Assembly: GCA_026387805.1 (NCBI GenBank)
Contig: JAPLKY010000328.1
Location: 1 to 7,976, forward strand
DNA length: 7,976 bases
DNA from: Candidatus Krumholzibacteriia bacterium
GTDB taxonomy: Bacteria; Krumholzibacteriota; Krumholzibacteriia; Krumholzibacteriales; Krumholzibacteriaceae
Direction: 5' to 3'
The position numbers and the translations under genes were made by a program. The notes under the pieces were generated by a model. The model ran no database searches and had not been told where the DNA came from. It saw nothing but the letters and a program-made list of their open reading frames with translations. This document shows, one piece after another, positions 1-5,558 of this stretch (positions within the stretch are counted from its first letter, which is position 1; each line of letters opens with the position of its first letter).

Positions 1-909
1 AATCCGAGCTTCGAGGTCATCGCGCCGCTGCTCTCGCGGTGCCGCGTGTTCATTCTCAAGCCTCTCGGCGAGGAAGAGATCGCGAAGGTCGTCGCCCGCG
101 CGCTCGCGGACCCCGCGACGGGTTACGGCGGTATGGACATCGCGATTTCAGAAGAGGACATCCGCTACCTCGCGTACCTCTCCTACGGCGACGCGCGCAT
201 GGCCCTCAACGCGCTCGAGATGGCGGTGCAATCGGTAGGGCGGGGGGATGCGGGGATCGCCCTCACCCGGGAGCTTCTCGAAGAGGCGGCGCAGAAAAGA
301 GCGATTCTCTACGATAAGAAGGGGGAGGAGCACTACAATATCATATCCGCTCTTCACAAAAGCCTTCGGGGAGGGGATCCTGACGCTTCCCTGTACTGGC
401 TCGCGCGCATGCTCGAAGCGGGGGAGGATCTGCTCTACGTGGCTCGCCGCCTCGTTCGGTTCGCCTCGGAGGATATCGGCAACGCCGATCCCCAGGCGCT
501 CGCCGCGGCCCTGAACGGCATGCAGGCGGTTCATTTCATCGGCATTCCCGAGGGGAAGCTCGCTCTCGCGCAGGTAGCCGTCTATCTCGCGCTCGCTCCG
601 AAGAGCAACGCGCTCTATACGGCCGACGAGGACGCCGCGCGGGACGTTCGCGAGCAGGGACCGCTCCCCGTGCCGTTCTGGATCCGGAATCCCGTGACGG
701 GGCTCATGAAGGATATCGGTTACGGCAAGGGTTACCGCTATCCGCACGAAGAGCCCGATGCGGTCGTGGACCAGGAGTATTTTCCCGAAGAGCTCGCCGG
801 CCGCCGCTATTATCATCCCGTCGAACGCGGCTTCGAACGTGAAATGATCCGGCGTATCGAGTACTGGCGCGGCCTCCGCAACAGGGAAAGAGAAATAAAT
901 GAGGAATAG
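1..909 (+). CDS. rarA: Replication-associated recombination protein A (RarA/MgsA), AAA+ ATPase, 5' end outside window
   Basis: The reading frame is open from the first base and encodes 302 residues to the TAG at 907-909. It starts inside the AAA+ core, with the sensor-1 segment NPSFEV at residues 1-6, LLSRCRVF (arginine-finger region) at 10-17, and a sensor-2-like GDARMALN at 63-70. The family-specific C-terminal half follows, with landmarks KKGEEHYNIISALHKS, FASEDIGNADP and the APKSN segment. By family knowledge RarA is a homotetrameric, clamp-loader-related ATPase that acts at stalled forks and gaps together with SSB. Full-length proteins are about 430-450 residues, so roughly 140 N-terminal residues (Walker A and B) lie upstream of the window. 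The 3' end looks intact. No hairpin terminator is visible after the stop, and the next gene has its own promoter. I am very sure of the family. Confidence 0.95.
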   Translation, partial: NPSFEVIAPLLSRCRVFILKPLGEEEIAKVVARALADPATGYGGMDIAISEEDIRYLAYLSYGDARMALNALEMAVQSVGRGDAGIALTRELLEEAAQKRAILYDKKGEEHYNIISALHKSLRGGDPDASLYWLARMLEAGEDLLYVARRLVRFASEDIGNADPQALAAALNGMQAVHFIGIPEGKLALAQVAVYLALAPKSNALYTADEDAARDVREQGPLPVPFWIRNPVTGLMKDIGYGKGYRYPHEEPDAVVDQEYFPEELAGRRYYHPVERGFEREMIRRIEYWRGLRNREREINEE

Positions 910-1104
910 AGAGAAATCAAGAGGAACTAAAAGGAACCTTGGGACCATGATCCGCTGAGCTGCATCAACGCCTCTAGTATCCAACGAATAATGATTTTAA
1001 CCCCCTTGACAAAATCGATCAAAGCTGTCATAATTAATGCGGAGTAAAGAATTTTAACGAGGCCTTTTGGCGCGCGGAGCGGAGGTCATCGGAGGATTAT
1101 AATC
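910..1104 (+). other. Intergenic leader between rarA and the secreted protein gene
   Basis: This 195-base stretch has no coding capacity that I credit. Its left part (910-1000) is AT-richer than the neighbours, and I see no tRNA-like fold or clear terminator in it. Its right part holds the promoter at 1006-1034, a leader of about 60 nt, and two purine-rich GGAGG motifs at 1081-1085 and 1091-1095. The second GGAGG lies 9 nt before the ATG at 1105 and is the likely ribosome-binding site. Confidence 0.6.
1006..1034 (+). promoter_or_regulatory. Sigma70-type promoter for the secreted Cys-rich protein
   Basis: A perfect -35 hexamer TTGACA (1006-1011) is separated by exactly 17 nt from CATAAT (1029-1034), which matches the TATAAT consensus at five of six positions. 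Transcription would start near 1041, giving a leader of about 60 nt. A short inverted repeat, TGACA (1007-1011) with TGTCA (1026-1030), spans the spacer and could be an operator, but it is too short to claim. This is the best match to the classical consensus in the window. Confidence 0.75.
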
Positions 1105-2082
1105 ATGAAGAGAGCCCTTCTGGCTTCGATTGTTCTCATCGCTTTCATCGTCAGCGCGAGCGGCGCGCTCGAGGCGCAGTGCTACGGCGCCCTCGCGCTC
1201 TCGTCGAGTTTCGCCGAGTTCGATTATCTCGTGAGGCTCGCCGTCCATTTCGGCGACGCCTCTTCGATTCCCACAGATATCGTCTGCAGCAGGAGCATGC
1301 TTTCGAGCGAGCTCGTGATCGACGTTCCCCTGTGGGCGTATAATCTCAACGAGGGAGCCGGATATCTCGAGTTCTCGGTCGTATCGAACGAGAGTCTCTC
1401 GGTGTTCGTTCCGGACAACTGCTGGAGCGTCGTCGCGAGCTGCCGGTGCAAATGCGGGAGCAATTATCGCCTCGATCTCGCGCTCCAGGCATGCGAGAGC
1501 TCCTGCGGTCCGGTGCGGATCGGTTACGCCCAGGTGGTTCGCGTCAAGGGGAGCGATCCGGTGTGGATCGATCTGAGACCGAACAGCCAGACGGGCAAGA
1601 TGATCGCGATCGACGACTACGGGAAATCGCACAACGTTTTTTCTCCGCAGCACGGCGGATTCCTCGGACAGAACTACCTCTATACGTGCCAGAGGCCGAT
1701 CTGCGAGGAGCCCAATACGAGCGTTACCGATTTCGTCGCCCAACAGGGGCATGGATGTTTCGTCAAGCTCACCTGGATCGCGGGGAGCGGCAACCGGACG
1801 ATGATCCGCTACCGGACCGATCGCTATCCGACGGGCATCGAGGACGGGCTTCTCGCAGTCGAAGTGCCGAGCGTCCCCGGCGAGAGCCAGTACTACTTCC
1901 AGACGGGCATCCCGAGCGTCGCGACGTTCTACTACAAGGCGTTTTCCCTGACGCGCGACGCGGGGGATCTCATCACGCGGGGCTCTTTCGTCGAATGCGC
2001 TTCGGTCGATACCGTTAATGTGAAGTGCGAGATCGGAGTGGAAAAGGCGAGCTGGGGATCGATCAAGAGTCTCTTTAAATAG
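1105..2082 (+). CDS. Secreted Cys-rich protein with a C-terminal fibronectin-III-like domain, function unknown
   Basis: This is a 325-residue protein with a clear Sec signal peptide: MKR, a hydrophobic core to about residue 18, and a likely cleavage near A21 or A24. C26 is not preceded by a lipobox, so it is probably not a lipoprotein. There are 13 cysteines (26, 61, 106, 113, 115, 117, 130, 134, 195, 200, 218, 298, 308). They include a CRCKC knot at 113-117 followed by C130 and C134, which suggests disulfide bonds outside the cytoplasm or metal binding. Residues about 71-160 look beta-rich. Residues about 205-300 resemble a fibronectin-III fold, with an LTW strand at 222-224, an IRYRTDRYPTG strand and turn at 234-244, and a YYKAFS strand at 276-281. 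The start is supported by GGAGG 9 nt upstream and the promoter at 1006. It appears monocistronic and converges on the HAD gene with a 17-nt gap. I do not recognise the full-length family; a surface or periplasmic binding role is only inference. Confidence 0.85.
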   Translation: MKRALLASIVLIAFIVSASGALEAQCYGALALSSSFAEFDYLVRLAVHFGDASSIPTDIVCSRSMLSSELVIDVPLWAYNLNEGAGYLEFSVVSNESLSVFVPDNCWSVVASCRCKCGSNYRLDLALQACESSCGPVRIGYAQVVRVKGSDPVWIDLRPNSQTGKMIAIDDYGKSHNVFSPQHGGFLGQNYLYTCQRPICEEPNTSVTDFVAQQGHGCFVKLTWIAGSGNRTMIRYRTDRYPTGIEDGLLAVEVPSVPGESQYYFQTGIPSVATFYYKAFSLTRDAGDLITRGSFVECASVDTVNVKCEIGVEKASWGSIKSLFK

Positions 2083-2099
2083 GCGCCCGGCGCATATCT

Positions 2100-2786
2100 T
2101 CAGGCCGTCAAATCCTTCAAAAGGTCCCGCAGTTCGGCGAGGCTCGAGATCTCGAGGTCCGCGCCGCCGAGCTTCAGATCCCTCGTGATCTCCGTTTCGA
2201 TGAGAATCACCTTCATTCCCGCTTCTTTCGCGCTCGTTACGCCTTTTTCCGCGTCCTCGATCGCGAGACATCGTTCGTGGGGAATCCCGAGCCGCTCCGC
2301 CGCGATGAGATAGGTCTCGGGATGCGGCTTCGTTTTCTTGATGTTGTCCTTGCCCACGACGACGCGGAAGCGGTCTTCGATCCCGTTCGCGCGGAGAATC
2401 GCCCTGATATCGCGTTCGTAGGAACCCGAGGCGATGGCGAGAATGAGCCCGGCCTTTTCGAATGCTTCGATGATGGCGCTTGCCTCCGCGAACGGTTTAA
2501 CGGCCCCCGAGCGGCAGAAGGCCGAGTAGATGGGGTCCTTTTCGGCGCGCACTGCGGAGGGATCCAATTTCAGGTCGTAGCGTCGTATTTCGCTTTCGGC
2601 CCCGCCGCCTCGCGAAGTCCATTCGAGCCAGTACTCCGCGCGGTCGAGCGTGTGCCCTGCCTTCGCGAAGACGCGGGAATATGCCTCGAAGTGGTACGGC
2701 TCCGAATCGACGATGACGTTGTCGAAATCGAAGATGACGGCCGTGCTCGATTCGATGAGGCGCCTGAGCGCGTCGCGCATGTTCAT
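2100..2786 (-). CDS. HAD-superfamily hydrolase, beta-phosphoglucomutase-like phosphatase
   Basis: This 228-residue protein has all four HAD motifs. Motif I is DFDNV, with nucleophile D20 and acid/base D22. Motif II is ASGS around S120. Motif III is the lysine of KTKPHP (K153), and motif IV is IEDAEKG with E177 and D178. The helical segment between about residues 25 and 95 is a C1-type cap, as in beta-phosphoglucomutase and phosphoglycolate-phosphatase relatives. Motif I usually reads DFDGV; Asn at position 23 is a mild deviation. The substrate cannot be read from sequence, but a small phosphorylated sugar or metabolite is usual. The start at 2786 is chosen because its ATG overlaps the TGA of the upstream membrane protein gene (ATGA). 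A GGGGG stretch about 8 nt before it can act as ribosome-binding site. A second in-frame ATG lies at 2780. The gene is second in a minus-strand operon and probably translationally coupled. Confidence 0.9.
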   Translation of the reverse strand: MNMRDALRRLIESSTAVIFDFDNVIVDSEPYHFEAYSRVFAKAGHTLDRAEYWLEWTSRGGGAESEIRRYDLKLDPSAVRAEKDPIYSAFCRSGAVKPFAEASAIIEAFEKAGLILAIASGSYERDIRAILRANGIEDRFRVVVGKDNIKKTKPHPETYLIAAERLGIPHERCLAIEDAEKGVTSAKEAGMKVILIETEITRDLKLGGADLEISSLAELRDLLKDLTA

Positions 2787-3670
2787 GGGGTATCCCCCGA
2801 TCTTGTGACGCTCCACGCGCCGCCGAGAACGTCGACGTCGAGCCGCACGGGCGTGAGGAAACGGATGAACCGGTACATGAGGAAACACTCGAGGGCGAAG
2901 GGAGGAAAACCGAGGAAGCCGAGAACCGGCATCTCGAAGAGCTTCACGCCGGGGAGATAGGGCACGTGGTAGTTCCACTTCGTGAGCGCCCAGAAATTCC
3001 ACGATTCCCAGAGAAATCCGCAAACGGCGCCGGAGATGAGGAGCGACGTGAAGAGGCCGTAATCTCCCGCCCGGAACGCCGCGCCGAACGAGCCGATCCC
3101 GAGCCGGTCGTTCATTCCCTCGAACCAGAGAAGAACGCTGATCCAGGGAAGAGGGCAGAGCCAGGGAGAAGGATAGACGAGGATGACGACGAAGAGGAGA
3201 AAGCCCGCGAAGAAGAACGCCGTCTCGGTCCCGCGGCCGAGAACGAGCGGCCGGCGATTGCGGAGGCGATCTCCGAAGAGCGAATCGATGAGCTCGGCGG
3301 TTATGAATATGGCGGGGGTGATCGTCGCGTACGACCAGGCATATCCGAGCCAGCGCGCGGCGGTCCCTTCGGGGAGATTCACGTACGACCAGTTCTTCAG
3401 GAGAAGATTCACTCCCTCGAACACGTACCAGGCGATGATCGAGATCGGGACGACCAGGAGAAACTCCCTGCGCCGCGCGGTGAGGGGGGAGTTTCCCTTT
3501 CGCGCGGCGACAAGGGCGTCGATAAAGATGATGTAGCCGGTCCAGACGAGCGGCGTGAAGTAGGTCTTGATCCATACGTTGCCGGCGATGAGAAGCATCT
3601 CGGAAGCGAGAATGATCCCTATGCCGAGGATCGCATGGGGCCGCAGGCGCTTCGCTCTCTGTTCAGCCAT
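2783..3670 (-). CDS. Polytopic inner-membrane protein with internal duplication, function unknown
   Basis: This is a 295-residue integral membrane protein with about seven or eight hydrophobic segments, near residues 14-32, 38-56, 69-91, 106-132, 149-168, 172-186, 205-226 and 244-268. The charged tails and the RRRE loop near 66-69 suggest cytoplasmic ends. The two halves look like copies. TPLVW (39-43) matches CPLPW (172-176). E85-x2-N88 matches E222-x2-N225. W94-x-Y96 matches W232-x-Y234. P100 matches P240. The offset grows steadily from 133 to 140. Buried glutamates, asparagines and tryptophans at equivalent places suggest a paired active or ligand site. Tandem repeats of several helices also occur in the CrtY-type lycopene cyclase domain family, but the PxE(E/D) signature of that family is not evident, so I give no function. 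It is first in the operon with the HAD gene. Its Shine-Dalgarno signal is weak. Confidence 0.85.
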   Translation of the reverse strand: MAEQRAKRLRPHAILGIGIILASEMLLIAGNVWIKTYFTPLVWTGYIIFIDALVAARKGNSPLTARRREFLLVVPISIIAWYVFEGVNLLLKNWSYVNLPEGTAARWLGYAWSYATITPAIFITAELIDSLFGDRLRNRRPLVLGRGTETAFFFAGFLLFVVILVYPSPWLCPLPWISVLLWFEGMNDRLGIGSFGAAFRAGDYGLFTSLLISGAVCGFLWESWNFWALTKWNYHVPYLPGVKLFEMPVLGFLGFPPFALECFLMYRFIRFLTPVRLDVDVLGGAWSVTRSGDTP

Positions 3671-3712
3671 TCGCGCACATCCGGAGTCCGTGCCGTGCTC
3701 TATCGCCGGAAT

Positions 3713-3753
3713 CCGCGATTTCGATTGACGTTAAAATCGCGGGTCGCTACCTT
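3713..3753 (+). promoter_or_regulatory. Inverted repeat (operator-like) overlapping a putative promoter of the PP2C gene
   Basis: The 140-base region between the divergent operon (start 3670) and the PP2C gene (start 3811) contains a perfect 9-bp inverted repeat. CCGCGATTT (3713-3721) pairs with AAATCGCGG (3734-3742) across a 12-nt spacer. A -35-like TTGACG (3725-3730, five of six matches) sits in that spacer, and a weak -10-like TACCTT (3748-3753) follows at 17 nt. The arms are 21 bp apart, about two helical turns, which suits a dimeric repressor. Neither side has a T-run, so a terminator reading is unlikely. The repeat is seen directly; promoter and operator function are inferred. I see no convincing promoter for the minus-strand operon here. 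Confidence 0.45.
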
Positions 3754-3810
3754 ACTTCAGGCAATCTAGCATCGATCATCGGACAAGACAAGGGCTCCTT
3801 TGCGTTCGGA

Positions 3811-4629
3811 ATGAAAGAAACAGCGATGAGGTACATCTTCAGCGCCGAGAGCGATCGCGGTTCCGTCCGCGAGCGCAACGAGGATTACTACGGCATCTAT
3901 GTGCCCGAATCGGACGATCTCATCGAAAGCCTCGGCGTGCTCGCGATCGTCTCGGACGGTATGGGAGGGCACCTGTCCGGAGCGGAGGCGAGCAAGAAAT
4001 CGGTCGAGGTGATGGGGCGCGTCTATTACGACGGAACGGGCGCCGCGGTCGTTGAACGGGGGCACGGCGGAGAGCTGCACGAATCGCGCAGCTCGCTGTC
4101 CGCCCCGGCGGTGAACCGTCTGCGTTGGGCGTTCCTCGAGGCGAACCGCGAGGTTTTCGAGATCGTCGGCGAGGGGCGAAACGGCGCCGCAGGCACGACG
4201 TGCACCGCAATCGTGATGCTTCCCGATCTGATCCATATCGCGCACGCGGGGGATTCGCGCGCGTATCTTCTGAGCAAGGGCGCCTTCAGACAGCTGACCG
4301 ACGATCACAGCGTCGTGGGGGAGATGGTCCGCAAGGGAACGCTGAGCAAGGAAGAGGCCGTGCGGCATCCGCACCGAAACGTCATAACGAAGGCGGTGGG
4401 TCTTCGCGGCGAGCTCGATGTCGACATCATGGAATCGGTGCCGGTGGCGCCGGGAGATCGCATGCTCCTGTGCTCCGACGGTCTCTACTCGATGCTCGGC
4501 GAGGAGGAAATCGCGAAGATCACGGCCGGCGGCACCCCCGAGAAGGTCTGCAAGAGGCTCATCAAGCGCGCGAAGGAAGAGGGCGGAAGCGACAACATCA
4601 CGGTTGTCGTCGCGGAAAAGACCTCATAG
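3811..4629 (+). CDS. PP2C-family (PPM) serine/threonine protein phosphatase
   Basis: This 272-residue single-domain enzyme dephosphorylates Ser/Thr-phosphorylated proteins, and the family uses two divalent metal ions. The signature motifs occur in order: RNED at 22-25, SDGMGGH at 48-54 (metal ligands D49 and G50), GTTC at 128-131, AHAGDSRAYL at 144-153, LTDDHS at 162-167, NVITKAVG at 190-197, CSDGLY at 221-226 (metal ligand D223) and GSDNITVVV at 259-267 (ligand D261). No membrane segment, FHA or sensor domain is attached, so it resembles the cytosolic stand-alone Stp/PrpC type that usually counteracts PknB-like kinases. No kinase gene is visible in the window. An insertion at about 76-100, rich in G, E and S, lengthens the loop after the second motif. 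The start is uncertain: ATG 3811 or ATG 3826 (MRYIF), neither with a strong ribosome-binding site. It converges on the beta-barrel gene with a 14-nt gap and no evident terminator. Confidence 0.93.
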   Translation: MKETAMRYIFSAESDRGSVRERNEDYYGIYVPESDDLIESLGVLAIVSDGMGGHLSGAEASKKSVEVMGRVYYDGTGAAVVERGHGGELHESRSSLSAPAVNRLRWAFLEANREVFEIVGEGRNGAAGTTCTAIVMLPDLIHIAHAGDSRAYLLSKGAFRQLTDDHSVVGEMVRKGTLSKEEAVRHPHRNVITKAVGLRGELDVDIMESVPVAPGDRMLLCSDGLYSMLGEEEIAKITAGGTPEKVCKRLIKRAKEEGGSDNITVVVAEKTS

Positions 4630-4643
4630 CCGCGCACCGCTTC

Positions 4644-5288
4644 CTAGAAGACGATATTGAAGCCCGCGCCGAAGAGGGGTGACCGGGAGAGATCCGCCTC
4701 GACGAGGAGCTGAGCCTCGTTGGAGACCGGAATCTTGATACCGATCCGCACGATCGCGCCTGCGTCGGTCTCGTCGTTCGAGCCGGGGCAAAGGCATCGG
4801 GCGACGGCCGTGTTCCCGTGCTTCACGTCGATCTGCTCGATTTCAGCGATAAGGGAGCAATAGGGCTCGATCACGCGCCCCGCGCCGGACGCTATGCGGC
4901 CGCTCGCGAGGATGCCGAAACCGAAGCGAAATCGCCCTGCCGCGCCGGAGTTCAGGCTTCCGAACGAGGCGTCGAGCGCGAGGTTCATCGGGAGCCGCGC
5001 CGTGCTTTCGAGGAGCACGATCTTGAAGTCGATGCCGCCGCCGAAGAAGCTCTCGCTGCACGAACGATCGAGACCGAGCTGAAGCCCGAAATCGCTCACG
5101 CGTGATATATTGAACCGCGCGCTCACTCCGGTGCGAAAGGCATCGTCCCCGGCGAGCATGAAGACGGATCCTTCCCCGTCCGCCGCGGCGGATACGCCCG
5201 AGAATTGCCCGAGCGTCTGCGCCGAAAGGCCGATGCAGGTCGAACCGAGCAGGATCAGCAGTATCGGCATCGCTTTCATGATTTTCAT
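4644..5288 (-). CDS. Small outer-membrane beta-barrel protein, function unknown
   Basis: From the ATG at 5288 this encodes 214 residues. A signal peptide, MKIMKAMPILLILLG onward, has a likely cleavage after LSA at residue 23. The mature part alternates hydrophobic and polar residues in amphipathic strands (for example GVSARFNIS, FGLQLGLD, GIDFKIVL, FRFGFGILASG, GAIVRIGIKI, QLLVEADL). It ends in GFNIVF, and a C-terminal Phe is the usual BAM recognition signal of outer-membrane proteins. About eight strands would make a small OmpA/OmpW-size barrel. It has unusual extra cysteines (77, 144, 165, 167), with C165-L-C167 in a predicted loop. The open frame extends upstream to 5396, but the signal peptide fixes the start near 5288 or 5279, neither with a good ribosome-binding site. 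It is transcribed divergently from nrdJ. The barrel class is supported; cargo or role is unknown. Confidence 0.8.
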   Translation of the reverse strand: MKIMKAMPILLILLGSTCIGLSAQTLGQFSGVSAAADGEGSVFMLAGDDAFRTGVSARFNISRVSDFGLQLGLDRSCSESFFGGGIDFKIVLLESTARLPMNLALDASFGSLNSGAAGRFRFGFGILASGRIASGAGRVIEPYCSLIAEIEQIDVKHGNTAVARCLCPGSNDETDAGAIVRIGIKIPVSNEAQLLVEADLSRSPLFGAGFNIVF

Positions 5289-5453
5289 GCGGGAGAATAT
5301 AGCACGAGAAGGGCGTTTCTGGAAGAACATATTTAATGGAAGCCGCCGAGGGGGTGATAGATTGTATAACATGTTACTAATGCGTAGTTTATGCAAAATC
5401 AGAACGCATCTGAAAGTGCGACGCGGAGGGGGAATTATTTTTGGATTTACTTA
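5289..5453. other. Intergenic region upstream of the barrel gene
   Basis: I see no gene in this AT-richer stretch. It contains a perfect 10-bp palindrome TAACATGTTA (5367-5376) next to a minus-strand -10-like TACAAT (5361-5366 on the plus strand reads ATTGTA), with no matching -35. It also has a 6-bp inverted repeat, ATGCGT (5380-5385) and ACGCAT (5404-5409). On the minus strand a TATATT also lies just before the 5288 start (5294-5299). The promoter of the barrel gene is probably here but cannot be fixed by eye. Confidence 0.4.
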
Positions 5454-5481
5454 TTGACACCCCATATCTGGTATGTAATAT
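5454..5481 (+). promoter_or_regulatory. Promoter of nrdJ
   Basis: A perfect TTGACA (5454-5459) is followed after 16 nt by TAATAT (5476-5481), a four-of-six match to TATAAT. Transcription would start near 5488, leaving a leader of about 70 nt before the start codon. The spacer holds the first NrdR-like box and the predicted start point lies just before the second, so binding there would block RNA polymerase. No cobalamin-riboswitch-sized leader is present. Confidence 0.65.
5459..5474 (+). promoter_or_regulatory. NrdR box 1 (predicted)
   Basis: The core CCATATCTGG (5462-5471) fits the NrdR-box core CwAtATaTwG at seven of ten positions and keeps the central ATAT. With flanks, about 11 of 16 positions match the consensus acaCwAtATaTwGtgt. 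NrdR is the Zn-ribbon/ATP-cone repressor of ribonucleotide reductase genes. The box lies between the -35 and -10 elements of the nrdJ promoter. Confidence comes mainly from being paired with box 2 at the canonical distance. Confidence 0.6.
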
Positions 5482-5490
5482 TCTGTCTCG

Positions 5491-5506
5491 CCCCAATATG
5501 TAGGAA
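5491..5506 (+). promoter_or_regulatory. NrdR box 2 (predicted)
   Basis: The core CAATATGTAG (5494-5503) matches CwAtATaTwG at nine of ten positions. Its core starts exactly 32 bp after that of box 1, with a 16-bp gap between the 16-mers. This is about three helical turns, the spacing known for tandem NrdR boxes. It sits at the expected transcription start of nrdJ. Its outer flanks match the consensus poorly. Confidence 0.65.
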
Positions 5507-5558
5507 TGAAGAATTGAGGGCAGGGCACAGCGGAGTATCGATATAACTTATTGTAGGA

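Noticed and set aside
148..984. Minus-strand open frame opposite rarA
   Set aside because: The plus strand is unmistakably RarA, and the antisense translation has no recognisable features.
1165..1182. Possible lipobox at C26 of the secreted protein
   Set aside because: The residues before the cysteine are L-E-A-Q, not the required L-[AS]-[GA] pattern, so signal peptidase I cleavage is more likely.
2083..2093. GCGCC-N-GGCGC directly after the stop of the secreted protein, with the same pattern at 7788-7798 after nrdJ
   Set aside because: A one-base loop cannot form a useful hairpin and there is no T-tract. A similar GCGCC-GC-GGCGC occurs inside nrdJ near 6070, so base composition explains it.
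1054..2271. Minus-strand open frame of 405 codons opposite the secreted protein
   Set aside because: Shadow frame: its translation is rich in Arg, Asp and Glu with no domain sense, and it runs over the 3' end of the HAD gene in a different frame.
2783..3670. Calling the membrane protein a lycopene cyclase
   Set aside because: Only the repeated multi-helix layout is reminiscent; the PxE(E/D) signature and carotenoid-gene neighbours are missing.
5482..5558. Possible cobalamin riboswitch upstream of the B12-dependent reductase
   Set aside because: The leader is only about 70 nt and shows no B12-box-like sequence or expected fold, so it is too short for this class.
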